A DNA stretch of 64,000 bases from Bradyrhizobiaceae bacterium Ga0074131. Its GTDB lineage: Bacteria; Pseudomonadota; Alphaproteobacteria; Rhizobiales; Xanthobacteraceae. How positions within the stretch are numbered: the first letter of the stretch is position 1; the number at the start of each line of letters is the position of its first letter. Made by a program: the position numbers and the translations under genes. The notes beneath the pieces are model-generated. The model was not told the DNA's origin. It searched no databases and worked only from the letters and a program-made list of their open reading frames with translations. The stretch lies in the NCBI GenBank assembly GCA_001464035.1, contig LNEC01000018.1, forward strand, positions 24,488 through 88,487. The letters are read 5' to 3'. Positions 19,905 to 28,377 of this stretch are shown here, piece by piece.

Positions 19905-21227
19905 ATGCCGGATCGCATCCTCGCACTGGACCGACGCGAGCTCTTGGCCGGCCTGGGCGCAACTGCGCTAGCCCCGGTATTGCCATCAATCGCCGCTGCC
20001 CAGGGGCGGACGTCGCTGTCCCTGCAGGCCAAAGAAGGCGTCATCGCCTTGCGTCCGGGAGGGCCGGGTACGCCGGTCTGGACGCTCGAAGCACCGGCCC
20101 ACGGCCCCGGCCTCAGGTTCAAGCGCGGCGAGACGCTGGAGATCGCGTTCGGAAACCGCCTTCCGGTCCCCGCGATCACCAGCTGGCGCGGGATCGGCGG
20201 CGTTCCGGCCGCCGAACCGCTGGCCGCGCGGGCGCCGCTGGCATCAGGGGCGAAGGAAACCCTGATGCTTCCCTTGCGTCACGCCGGCAGCTTGCTGTGC
20301 GACCTTCGCCTGCTCGGCGACGGTCAGGCCAGGATGGCGCGCGGCTTGCCGCTGATCGTGGACGAGACCGAGCCAGTCGCGGTCGACCGCGACGAAGTGC
20401 TCCTGATCGAAGACTGGCGGCTGCGCCCGGACGGGACCGCGGTCGCGCCCGGTGTCGACCCCCAGGCCACGGAGCCGCTCTACACCGTCAACGGGCTGAC
20501 CACGCTCGACATCCCCGCCCGCTCCCATCAGCGGTTGCGGCTTCGCTTCATCAACGGTTGTCAACGCGCTGTTATCGCAGTCAAAATCGAGAACCACGAG
20601 GTCTGGGTAATGGCCCTCGACGGCCAGCCGGCCGAGCCGTTCCTCGCCCGTGGTGGCGCGCTCCTATTGGCGCCGGGAACCCGCATCGACGCGTTTGTCG
20701 ATGCGACCGCGACGGCAGGCTCGGCCTCATCCATTCTGCTGCATGACGGCAAGGAGGCCCGCCCCATCGCGCGCCTCGTTACCTCTGCGGAGCCACCGGT
20801 CAGGGCCGCACCGCTGCCCGCCGCCGCCCCGTTGCCCTCCAACGGCCTGCCAGCCCGGATGGATCTGAAAAGCGCGTTGCGGGTCGATCTTGCGCTCGGC
20901 GGACCGCCAGCCGATTGGGTGATCCCGGCTAATTTTGTGAATTCCGCCGCGCCTGCGTTCCGCGCCAAGGCCGGCCGCATTGTCGTGCTGGCCCTGACCA
21001 ACCGTGCCGCCATCGCGACCGTGTTCCATCTCCACGGCCATCATTTCCGGCTGCTCGACCGCCTCGACGACGGCTGGAAGCCGTTCTGGCTGGACACGCT
21101 GGCGATCGAGCCCGGGCAGACCCAGCGGATCGCTTTCGCCGCCGAATTCGCCGGCCGCTGGCTGATCGAACAGGTCGCGACCGACTGGGCGGCGCCCCGC
21201 CTCATCAGGTGGTACAGTGTCGAATGA
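19905..21227 (+). CDS. SufI/FtsP-like cupredoxin-fold protein without copper ligands
   Basis: The 440-aa product has a twin-arginine-type export signal (LDRRELLAGLGATALAPVLP then an AAAQG cleavage region), so it is probably exported folded to the periplasm. The three-domain multicopper oxidase layout is recognisable, with strands such as YTVNGLTTLDIPARSHQRLR and a C-terminal FHLHGHHFRLLD. The ligands are mostly gone: the usual HWHG is SWRG, the WYHSH region is LLCDLR, and the C-terminal HCHxxxH is IEQVATDW. E. coli SufI/FtsP is likewise copper-free. The start at 19905 is preferred because the upstream ATG lies in a dispersed repeat. The next gene starts 10 bases downstream. Confidence 0.75.
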   Translation: MPDRILALDRRELLAGLGATALAPVLPSIAAAQGRTSLSLQAKEGVIALRPGGPGTPVWTLEAPAHGPGLRFKRGETLEIAFGNRLPVPAITSWRGIGGVPAAEPLAARAPLASGAKETLMLPLRHAGSLLCDLRLLGDGQARMARGLPLIVDETEPVAVDRDEVLLIEDWRLRPDGTAVAPGVDPQATEPLYTVNGLTTLDIPARSHQRLRLRFINGCQRAVIAVKIENHEVWVMALDGQPAEPFLARGGALLLAPGTRIDAFVDATATAGSASSILLHDGKEARPIARLVTSAEPPVRAAPLPAAAPLPSNGLPARMDLKSALRVDLALGGPPADWVIPANFVNSAAPAFRAKAGRIVVLALTNRAAIATVFHLHGHHFRLLDRLDDGWKPFWLDTLAIEPGQTQRIAFAAEFAGRWLIEQVATDWAAPRLIRWYSVE

Positions 21228-21237
21228 GGAGCCGAGC

Positions 21238-22320
21238 ATGAGCGCCACCACTCTCACCATCAGCAGCGTCAGGGCCCGCGCCGTCGTCGCCCCGATCTCG
21301 CGCCCCGTCAAAAACGCCTTCGGCGTCATCGAGGCCGCACCGCTGGTGCTGATCGATGTCTCGACCGATCAGGGGATTACAGGGCGCTCCTACATCTTTG
21401 CCTACGCCCGGCTGACGCTGAAACCGCTGGTGCTGCTGATCGAGGAAATCGGCCGCGACCTCACCGGCAGGGCCATCGCGCCGTTCGACCTGATGGCTGC
21501 GATGGACGCCAAATTCCGGTTGCTTGGCTGGCAGGGCCTGGTCGGCATGGCGGTGTCCGGTCTCGATATGGCGTTCTGGGACGCGCTGGGCGGGGCGGCC
21601 GGCCAGCCGTTGGTCACCCTGCTCGGCGGCTCGCCGCGGCCGATCCCGGCCTATGACAGTTACGGGGTGGTCGATCCCAAAGCCGACGCGAAGGACCTCA
21701 AGCGCTCGCTGGATCAGGGTTTCAAGGGCATCAAGATCAAGGGCGGCGACGGCGATGCCGTCAACGACGAGCGGGTCGTAAGAGGGGTTCGCGAACTGAT
21801 CGGCCCTGATATCGCGCTCATGATCGACTTCAACCAGTCGCTCGATCCCGCTGAAGCGACCCGCCGTATCGAACGACTGGCGCCCTACGATCTGCACTGG
21901 ATCGAAGAACCGGTGCCGCAGGAAAACCTGCTCGGTCACGCCAAGGTCCGGGAAATGTCGCCGACCCCGATCCAGGCCGGCGAAAACTGGTGGTTTCCGC
22001 GCGGCTTTGCCGAGGCGATCGCGGTCGGCGCGTCTGATTTCATCATGCCCGATTTGATGAAGTGCGGCGGCGTCACGGGCTGGCTCCGCATCGCCGGCCA
22101 GGCCGAAGCCGCATCAATCCCGATGTCCAGCCACCTGTTCGCCGAGGCCAGCTCCCACATGCTGGCGGTGACGCCGACAGCGCATTGGCTCGAGGTGCTG
22201 GACCTCGCTCGCGCCATTCTGGGCGAGCCGATCGAGATCGTCGATGGCGCGGTGACCGCGCGTGGACCCGGTCTCGGGCTGGACTGGAACGAAGCGGCCG
22301 TGACGAAATATCTGGTGTGA
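21238..22320 (+). CDS. Enolase-superfamily enzyme of the mandelate racemase type
   Basis: The 360-aa product has the two-domain enolase-superfamily layout. In the barrel the catalytic KxK motif is FKGIKIKGGDG (about residue 160). The metal ligands follow in order: MIDFNQSLD (Asp), HWIEEPVPQ (Glu) and IQAGENWW (Glu). A late histidine in MSSHLFAEAS completes a mandelate-racemase-like His/Asp set. Such enzymes abstract a proton alpha to a carboxylate; the substrate is unknown (sugar acid or mandelate-like). The ATG at 21238 has GAGGAG upstream. The track start (GTG 21217) would lie inside the previous gene. It is probably cotranscribed with the SufI-like gene, 10 bases before it. Confidence 0.85.
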   Translation: MSATTLTISSVRARAVVAPISRPVKNAFGVIEAAPLVLIDVSTDQGITGRSYIFAYARLTLKPLVLLIEEIGRDLTGRAIAPFDLMAAMDAKFRLLGWQGLVGMAVSGLDMAFWDALGGAAGQPLVTLLGGSPRPIPAYDSYGVVDPKADAKDLKRSLDQGFKGIKIKGGDGDAVNDERVVRGVRELIGPDIALMIDFNQSLDPAEATRRIERLAPYDLHWIEEPVPQENLLGHAKVREMSPTPIQAGENWWFPRGFAEAIAVGASDFIMPDLMKCGGVTGWLRIAGQAEAASIPMSSHLFAEASSHMLAVTPTAHWLEVLDLARAILGEPIEIVDGAVTARGPGLGLDWNEAAVTKYLV

Positions 22321-22359
22321 GCGGCTGGCGGCAACGCTGCAGGTCGCTGCCGCGCCGTC

Positions 22360-23880
22360 TCAGTAGTCGATCTCGAACGCGTCATAGAGCCGCCGGAACA
22401 CCGCCGGCAGCACTTCCGGCAGATCCTCCGCGATAAGACCTGGCCCCGCCTCGCGCGCGGCCTCGCCGTGCATCCAGACGCCGATGCTGGCGGCCTCGAA
22501 CGCCGAAACGCCTTGCGCCAGCATCGCTGCGATCATACCCGCCAGCACGTCGCCGGCGCCGGCGGTGGCAAGCCAGGGCGGCGCGTTGGAAGCGATGCCG
22601 GCGCGCCCGTCCGGCGAGGCCACCACGGTATCCGGACCCTTGAGCAGGACGACGGCGCCGCTGCGCTCGGCGGCTGCCCGCGCCCGTTCCAGTTTCGAGC
22701 GATTGGGATGCTTGTTGCTGATGTCGCTGAACAGACGCGGAAACTCGCCTTCATGCGGCGTCAGCACGACCTGCCGCGCGTGACAGGCCTTGATCGCTTC
22801 GAACAAGCGATCGGGGCCTGTTGCGAAGCTGGTCAGCGCATCGGCATCGAGCACGAGGCTCCGCTGCGCCGACAGCGCGGTAAGGACGAAATCGCGGGTG
22901 CGATCGCCGACACCGGCGCCTGGGCCGATCACGAGGGCGTTGAGGCGCTTGTCCGTCAGCAATTCCGCCAGTTCGACCACGCCGTCGACGGCGCGTATCA
23001 TCACGGCAGTCAGCGCCGCGGCGTTGACGGCCAGCGCGTCGCGGGGCGTCGCCAGCGTGACCAGCCCGGCCCCGGCACGCAGGCACCCCCGTGCCGATAA
23101 CCGCGCCGCACCGGTCGCAGCAATGTCCCCTGACACGACGACTGCATGGCCGCGGGCGTATTTATGGCCGTCGATGCGCGGCACCGGAAACGACCGGCGC
23201 CACGTCTGCGGAACGTTCTCGAAAGTCTGCGGCGCAATTTCGGCGAGCACGTCGGCGGCGATTCCGATATCGGCCACGCGTACCTTGCGGCCGCAATGCA
23301 TCCGGCCGGGCAACAGCAGATGCGCCGGCTTGCGCCGGAAGAAAGTCACCGTTTCGGTGGCGTTGATGGCGATGCCCATCACCGCGGCGGTGGTGCCGTT
23401 GATGCCGCTCGGCAGATCAATGCTGAGAACGGGGGCGCCGTTGGCGTTGATGGCCTCGATCATCTCATAGGGTTCGCCCTCGACCGGCCGGTTGAGGCCG
23501 GCGCCGAACAGCGCATCGATGATCAAAGCGGGCTTGCCGATCGCCTGCGGATTGAACGGCAGCACCGGATGTTTCCAGCCCTTCGCCGCCGACGCTGCAT
23601 CGCCACGCAGACTGTCCCGCTCACATACCAGGATGACCGACACCTCGCGGCCGCGTGCGGCGAGTTCGGCCGCTGCCACGAAGCCGTCGCCACCATTGTT
23701 GCCGGCGCCGACGACCACCAGGATCGGCCCCTCCTCCACCAGATCCATCGCGGCCTCGGCCACCGCCTGGCCGGCGCTGAGCATCAGCGCGAAACCCGGC
23801 GTACCCGCGGCAATGGTCAGCCGGTCGGCGCGCTCCATCTCAGCGGTCGTGAGAACTTCCATGCCGAAATCCCGATCCAT
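22360..23880 (-). CDS. nnr: Bifunctional NAD(P)HX epimerase / ADP- or ATP-dependent dehydratase
   Basis: The 506-aa product repairs hydrated NADH and NADPH. The N-terminal YjeF_N epimerase domain has MLSAGQAVAEAA and the glycine-rich VVVGAGNNGGDGFVAA. The C-terminal ribokinase-like carbohydrate kinase domain has VVSGDIAATGAARL, ALVIGPGAGVG, VLTPHEGEFPRLF and the ATP-site motif ATAGAGDVLAGMIAAMLAQG. The start is one of the clustered ATGs at 23889, 23880 or 23862; 23880 has a GGATGAGG site upstream. It is divergent from glnB, and the NtrC-like palindrome of glnB lies just upstream of its start. Confidence 0.92.
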   Translation of the reverse strand: MDRDFGMEVLTTAEMERADRLTIAAGTPGFALMLSAGQAVAEAAMDLVEEGPILVVVGAGNNGGDGFVAAAELAARGREVSVILVCERDSLRGDAASAAKGWKHPVLPFNPQAIGKPALIIDALFGAGLNRPVEGEPYEMIEAINANGAPVLSIDLPSGINGTTAAVMGIAINATETVTFFRRKPAHLLLPGRMHCGRKVRVADIGIAADVLAEIAPQTFENVPQTWRRSFPVPRIDGHKYARGHAVVVSGDIAATGAARLSARGCLRAGAGLVTLATPRDALAVNAAALTAVMIRAVDGVVELAELLTDKRLNALVIGPGAGVGDRTRDFVLTALSAQRSLVLDADALTSFATGPDRLFEAIKACHARQVVLTPHEGEFPRLFSDISNKHPNRSKLERARAAAERSGAVVLLKGPDTVVASPDGRAGIASNAPPWLATAGAGDVLAGMIAAMLAQGVSAFEAASIGVWMHGEAAREAGPGLIAEDLPEVLPAVFRRLYDAFEIDY

Positions 23881-23955
23881 GCGCCTCATCCTGAGGCATT
23901 TTTCGTCTTTCGCACAAACTTGATACTTTAAGACTGCATATCGAATGACCTGTTT

Positions 23956-23970
23956 GCCTATTTTGTAGGC
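23956..23970. promoter_or_regulatory. Candidate NtrC-type binding site upstream of glnB
   Basis: GCCTA-TTTTG-TAGGC is a perfect 5-bp inverted repeat with the spacing of NtrC half-sites. Its centre lies about 96 bases upstream of the -24 GG of the sigma54 element, roughly -121 from the expected transcription start, which is a normal enhancer distance. The core differs from the classical TGCACC half-site. Confidence 0.5.
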
Positions 23971-24056
23971 TTCAGTATCATCAGCAGGCCGCTTCAAGCG
24001 CGGGTACATGCCTGTTAAAAGTCTGATAACACTTCAAAATCAGGCACCGTAACAAC

Positions 24057-24076
24057 TTGGCATAGACCCTGCTTTT
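24057..24076 (+). promoter_or_regulatory. sigma54 (-24/-12) promoter of glnB-glnA
   Basis: TTGGCATAGACCCTGCTTTT matches the sigma54 pattern TGGCAC-N5-TTGCW, with GG and GC exactly 12 bases apart. Transcription would begin near 24084, leaving a leader of about 170 bases. Nitrogen regulation of glnB from an NtrC-dependent promoter is established in Bradyrhizobium japonicum, so the context fits. Confidence 0.8.
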
Positions 24077-24225
24077 GGGGAAGCCGACTTAGGATCGTCG
24101 TGTTGAGCAGCAACTGAACGGGTGTGCCCGCTGTCCGGGCCAGTTGAACGGCTTCGCATGAGGGTCCTCACCACACCATCGACGACTTGCGCGCCACGCG
24201 CGACGTGCAACAAACCGCAGTCTGA

Positions 24226-24591
<366 letters not shown>

Positions 24592-24610
24592 TCGAGCCTG
24601 CGATATTGTG

Positions 24611-24625
24611 TTGGGCTTGGCCCAA
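24611..24625 (+). other. Small hairpin in the glnB-glnA intergenic space
   Basis: TTGGGC-TTG-GCCCAA can form a 6-bp stem 20 bases after the glnB stop, followed by TTGTATTG. It is too weak for a full terminator but could mark mRNA processing or partial attenuation between glnB and glnA. Confidence 0.3.
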
Positions 24626-24697
24626 TTGTATTGAGCATCACCGACGGTCGCCGCCCGCGGCCCGATCACGACGACCTGCAAGCCAGAAGGGGTATTC

Positions 24698-26107
24698 ATG
24701 AAGACCGCCAAAGACGTCCTTAAATCGATCAAGGACAACGACGTCAAATACGTCGACCTGCGTTTCACCGATCCGCGCGGCAAGTGGCAGCATGTGACCT
24801 TCGACATCAGCATGATCGACGAGGAAATCTTCGCCGAGGGCACGATGTTCGACGGCTCCTCGATTGCCGGCTGGAAGGCCATCAACGAATCCGACATGAC
24901 CCTGATGCCCGACCCCGTCACCGCGACGATCGATCCGTTCTTCGCCGAAACCACCATGGTCATCACCTGCGACGTGCTGGAGCCGACCACCGGCGAGCCC
25001 TACAACCGCGACCCGCGCGGCATGGCCAAGAAGGCCGAGGCCATGGTCAAGTCGATGGGCATCGGCGACACCGTGTTCTTCGGACCGGAAGCCGAGTTCT
25101 TCGTGTTCGACGACGTTCGCTACCAGACCACCCCCTACAACACCGGCTTCAAGCTGGATTCGTCGGAACTGCCGACCAATTCGGACACAGAATATGAGGG
25201 CGGCAATCTTGGTCACCGCATCCGCACCAAGGGCGGCTACTTCCCGGTTCCGCCCCAGGACTCGGTGCAGGACATGCGCTCGGAAATGCTCGGCGCGATG
25301 GCCAAGATGGGCGTCAAGGTCGAGAAGCATCACCACGAAGTCGCCTCCGCCCAGCACGAACTCGGCATGAAGTTCGACACGCTGACGCTGATGGCCGACC
25401 AGATGCAGATCTACAAATACTGCATCCACCAGGTCGCGCACATCTACGGCAAGACCGCCACCTTCATGCCGAAGCCGGTCTATGGCGACAACGGTTCGGG
25501 CATGCACTGCCACCAGTCGATCTGGAAGGACGGCAAGCCGGTGTTCGCCGGCAACAAATACGCCGACCTCTCGGAGACCTGCCTGCACTACATCGGCGGC
25601 ATCATCAAGCACGCCAAGGCGATCAACGCCTTCACCAATCCGTCGACCAACTCCTACAAGCGCCTGGTGCCGGGCTACGAGGCCCCCGTGCTGCTCGCCT
25701 ACTCCGCGCGCAACCGCTCGGCCTCCTGCCGCATCCCCTACACCACCAATCCGAAGGCCAAGCGCGTCGAGGTGCGTTTCCCCGATCCGATGGCCAACCC
25801 CTATCTGGCCTTCGCCGCGATGGTGATGGCCGGCCTCGACGGCATCAAGAACAAGATGGATCCGGGTCCGGCGATGGACAAGGACCTCTACGACCTGCCG
25901 AAGGAAGAGCTGAAGTCGATTCCGACCGTGTGCGGCAGCTTGCGCGAGGCGCTGGAAAATCTCGACAAGGACCGCGCCTTCCTCAAGGCCGGCGGCGTGT
26001 TCGACGACGACTTCATCGACAGCTTCATCGAGCTGAAGATGACCGAGGTCGAGCGCTTCGAGATGACCCCGCATCCGGTCGAATTCGACATGTACTATTC
26101 GCAGTGA
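24698..26107 (+). CDS. glnA: Glutamine synthetase type I
   Basis: The 469-aa product makes glutamine from glutamate, ammonia and ATP and is the main ammonium assimilation enzyme. The beta-grasp motif is [18 protein letters not shown] (about residues 49-66). The catalytic domain shows [14 protein letters not shown], the ATP-site region [15 protein letters not shown], and [10 protein letters not shown]. The adenylylation tyrosine used by GlnE is in [12 protein letters not shown] near residue 397. Length is standard. It is 106 bases after glnB, with AGAAGGGG before the ATG, and is followed by a strong terminator. Confidence 0.98.
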   Translation: MKTAKDVLKSIKDNDVKYVDLRFTDPRGKWQHVTFDISMIDEEIFAEGTMFDGSSIAGWKAINESDMTLMPDPVTATIDPFFAETTMVITCDVLEPTTGEPYNRDPRGMAKKAEAMVKSMGIGDTVFFGPEAEFFVFDDVRYQTTPYNTGFKLDSSELPTNSDTEYEGGNLGHRIRTKGGYFPVPPQDSVQDMRSEMLGAMAKMGVKVEKHHHEVASAQHELGMKFDTLTLMADQMQIYKYCIHQVAHIYGKTATFMPKPVYGDNGSGMHCHQSIWKDGKPVFAGNKYADLSETCLHYIGGIIKHAKAINAFTNPSTNSYKRLVPGYEAPVLLAYSARNRSASCRIPYTTNPKAKRVEVRFPDPMANPYLAFAAMVMAGLDGIKNKMDPGPAMDKDLYDLPKEELKSIPTVCGSLREALENLDKDRAFLKAGGVFDDDFIDSFIELKMTEVERFEMTPHPVEFDMYYSQ

Positions 26108-26155
26108 TGTAGTTCGCGGGCTTCGGTCCGCGAATGTCACGGCATCGATATCTGC

Positions 26156-26183
26156 AAAAGGCGCCCTCAACGGGCGCCTTTTT
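26156..26183. terminator. Strong intrinsic terminator between convergent glnA and the MFS gene
   Basis: AAAAGGCGCCC and GGGCGCCTTTTT pair around TCAA. An A-run on one side and a T-run on the other make it usable from both directions, fitting its place between two convergent genes. Confidence 0.9.
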
Positions 26184-26219
26184 GTTTCACCATTCCCGCA
26201 ATGCCGCGACGGTCGTTCT

Positions 26220-27389
26220 TCATGCCGGCTTCGCGGTCAGCCGCCTCAACGCCGCCAGCCCGAGCACCGGCCCGGGCACCAGCATCAGGAAAGCATACTG
26301 CGGTCCGGCGGTTTCGATCAGCCAGGCAAGCATCGCGATCGAAACGATCGTGATCGAGAAACCGATGCAATTGGCGATCGTCAGCGCCGAGCCGACCAGC
26401 CTCGGCGGGGCGAAACGGGCGTTGAGCGTGGAGAATTGCGGCGAATCGCCGGCAACGACCACGCCCCAGAACAACAGGAAGGCGAGGAACAGCGGCAACG
26501 GCGCCAGGAACGCCAGCGGCGAGACGAGGCAGCACAGGCCGGACGCCGACAATTGCATAAAGGCAACGCGCGCGCTGCCGATCCCCCGCGAAAGGTAACC
26601 GCCGACCATGCAGCCGAGAAAGCCGGTGGCGATCGCCGCGAAGCTCCACATCGAAACCGTCGCGGCGTCGCTGCCGAGGCGCGCCGCCAGCAGCACCGGC
26701 AGGAACGCGTAGAAGGCGTAAAGCTCCCACATATGGCCGAAATAGCCGAAGGCCGACGCCCGGAATTCGGCCGAGCGGAAGATCGTCGCGAATGCGGCCG
26801 GGTCGAACTTCGCGCCCGCTCTAAGATGCGGCCCGTCCGGCACGAGAAGAAACATTGCCAGACCGCCGGCGATCGACACCACCGAGATCGTTAGGATCAC
26901 GCCCTGCCAGGGCAGATCGCCGCCCAAGCCGCGGATGAGATGGGGAAGCGCCGTTCCGAGCACCAACGCCCCGATCAGCCAGCCGAGCGCGAGCCCGAGG
27001 TCGCGGTCGTACCAACCTGACGCGATCTTCATGCCTACGGGATACATGCCGGCGAGAAAGAAGCCGGTTGCGAACCGCGCCGCGAGCAGCGGCAGGAACT
27101 CGCCGCCGCTCGTCACCGTCGCGGCATTGGCCGCCGCGCCGGCGAGCGTGGAAAGGAAGAAGATGATACGCGGCGAATGGCGGTCGGCGATCGCCAGCCA
27201 GGCGAAGACTAGCGTGCCGGCGATGAAGCCGAGCTGCACGGCGATGGTGATGTCGCCGACGGCGGACGCCGGCAGGCCGGCGCTGCGCTGCAGGTCGGGC
27301 ATCACCGCATTGCCGGCGAACCAGAGCGACGTCGCGGCGAACTGCGAGATGACGATCGTCGGCAGGATGCGAGCAGGAACGGAGGGCAA
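26220..27389 (-). CDS. Major facilitator superfamily transporter, substrate unknown
   Basis: The 389-aa product shows about 12 hydrophobic segments with the MFS loop 2-3 signature in VFAWLAIADRHSPRIIF (a GxLaDRxGRR-like variant) after helix 2. Other recognisable helices are FATGFFLAGMYPVGMKIASG (helix 4) and a second-half start ASAFGYFGHMWELYAFYAFL. It resembles the CynX/NarK-like small-molecule exporters, but the substrate cannot be read from sequence. It is a single gene convergent with glnA and shares its terminator. The 5' end lies just beyond a stretch without genes that precedes a toxin-antitoxin pair. Confidence 0.85.
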   Translation of the reverse strand: MPSVPARILPTIVISQFAATSLWFAGNAVMPDLQRSAGLPASAVGDITIAVQLGFIAGTLVFAWLAIADRHSPRIIFFLSTLAGAAANAATVTSGGEFLPLLAARFATGFFLAGMYPVGMKIASGWYDRDLGLALGWLIGALVLGTALPHLIRGLGGDLPWQGVILTISVVSIAGGLAMFLLVPDGPHLRAGAKFDPAAFATIFRSAEFRASAFGYFGHMWELYAFYAFLPVLLAARLGSDAATVSMWSFAAIATGFLGCMVGGYLSRGIGSARVAFMQLSASGLCCLVSPLAFLAPLPLFLAFLLFWGVVVAGDSPQFSTLNARFAPPRLVGSALTIANCIGFSITIVSIAMLAWLIETAGPQYAFLMLVPGPVLGLAALRRLTAKPA

Positions 27390-27522
27390 GGCGGAATTCC
27401 CGTCATGACGTTTTGAATGGTTCCTAACACGCTGCGGCGCGCAGCAGCAGCGGTGGCTTATCCCTGGGACGTCCGACGTTCGCCCTCAACCTGTAAGGCG
27501 ACCTTCACCGGAGAGATACGAC

Positions 27523-27573
27523 ATGCGCACCCCACCCGTGATGGAATTCCCGATCGAGCTCTCGCGTCCGGCT
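27523..27573 (+). pseudogene. Possible 5' remnant of a truncated gene next to the toxin gene
   Basis: An ATG at 27523 with a well-placed GGAGAG ribosome binding site opens MRTPPVMEFPIELSRP. After about 16 plausible residues the frame runs into the antisense of the vapC 3' end, where it becomes a shadow. The start looks like that of a normal gene cut off at the toxin-antitoxin insertion. It faintly recalls the N-terminus of M14/aspartoacylase-like proteins, but that is a guess. Confidence 0.35.
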
Positions 27574-27981
27574 TCAACCCGCAACACGAAACGGATTGAC
27601 GATACGCAGGCCGTCGCCGAGCGTCATGCCGTGTTGTATGTCCTCCGACCACAATGTGTCGCAGCCGGCGTGAATCGCCGAGGCGGCGATCATGGCATCC
27701 CAGGTCGACAGGCCATACCGCTCGGCAAGACCCAATCCTGCTTCGTGGATTTCCACGGTGATGGGATGAACCGTCAACAGACCGCACAGCAGCGCCAGAA
27801 GCGCATGCGTGTCGGCCCACGACATCTGCATCTTCCGGCGCGCGACGTTGGCCAGTTCGTTGAGCACCTGGACGCTGATGGCGCCGCCGGCTTCGACGGC
27901 GGCTTCGGCAAGGTCGGCCTTGGCGGCATCGCCCGAAGCCAGGTAGACGAGGACATTGGTGTCGAAAAAGCTAGCGGGCAT
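27574..27981 (-). CDS. PIN-domain ribonuclease toxin (VapC-like)
   Basis: The 135-aa product is a PIN-domain endoribonuclease. The acidic metal-binding residues are in order: FFDTNVLVYL at the N-terminus, QVLNELANV (about residue 45), STWDAMIAASA (about residue 95) and LWSEDIQHG (about residue 115). Its ATG at 27981 overlaps the last 11 bases of the antitoxin gene, the usual coupled arrangement; an ATG at 27990 is an alternative. The target RNA is unknown. It is expected to be neutralised by the upstream AbrB-type protein. Confidence 0.88.
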   Translation of the reverse strand: MPASFFDTNVLVYLASGDAAKADLAEAAVEAGGAISVQVLNELANVARRKMQMSWADTHALLALLCGLLTVHPITVEIHEAGLGLAERYGLSTWDAMIAASAIHAGCDTLWSEDIQHGMTLGDGLRIVNPFRVAG

Positions 27982-28201
27982 TTGCCTCATCCCGATCAAA
28001 CTTGAAATCGGCAGGCAGCCGGCCGCGAAAGGCGCGCAGACGCTTCAACAGGTCCTCGCGCCCGGGCTTGCGTGCGACGCCAAATTGCTTGCGATCGGCG
28101 ACATGGATTTCAATCTCGTCCCCCTCCTTGAGGCCGAGCGCTTCGACCACAACGGCAGGCAGCCGGATGGCAAGGCTGTTTCCCCATTTTGCGACCTGCA
28201 T
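27971..28201 (-). CDS. AbrB/MazE-type antitoxin of the PIN toxin pair
   Basis: The 76-aa product has the swapped-hairpin AbrB DNA-binding motif: MQVAKWGNSLAIRLPAVVVE followed by ALGLKEGDEIEIHVADRKQF. The C-terminal half (REDLLKRLRAFRGRLPADFK) would wrap the toxin. A perfect palindrome lies 18 bases upstream of the ATG and is the likely autoregulatory operator. It is the first gene of a two-gene operon. Confidence 0.88.
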   Translation of the reverse strand: MQVAKWGNSLAIRLPAVVVEALGLKEGDEIEIHVADRKQFGVARKPGREDLLKRLRAFRGRLPADFKFDRDEANAR

Positions 28202-28218
28202 CCGCTTCGCTCCCGCTG

Positions 28219-28244
28219 GATATACACGGACTTAAATGTATATC
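28219..28244. promoter_or_regulatory. Operator palindrome of the toxin-antitoxin operon
   Basis: GATATACA (28219-28226) and TGTATATC (28237-28244) are perfect 8-bp inverted arms separated by 10 bases, one helical turn plus arms, directly upstream of the antitoxin ATG. The TATA-rich arms probably overlap the promoter, so binding by the AbrB-type antitoxin would repress the operon. Confidence 0.75.
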
Positions 28245-28377
28245 TAGAGCCGATAGAGATCAAGGGTCGGATGCCGGCGCGGCTCGGCGGCTCCAATGAT
28301 GCAGTGCCTGGCTGCATCGGCAGAGCCAAGCTGCCCTCGCTGGATCGTACGGCGCCGCCCGCGGGCGCGCCACGCGG

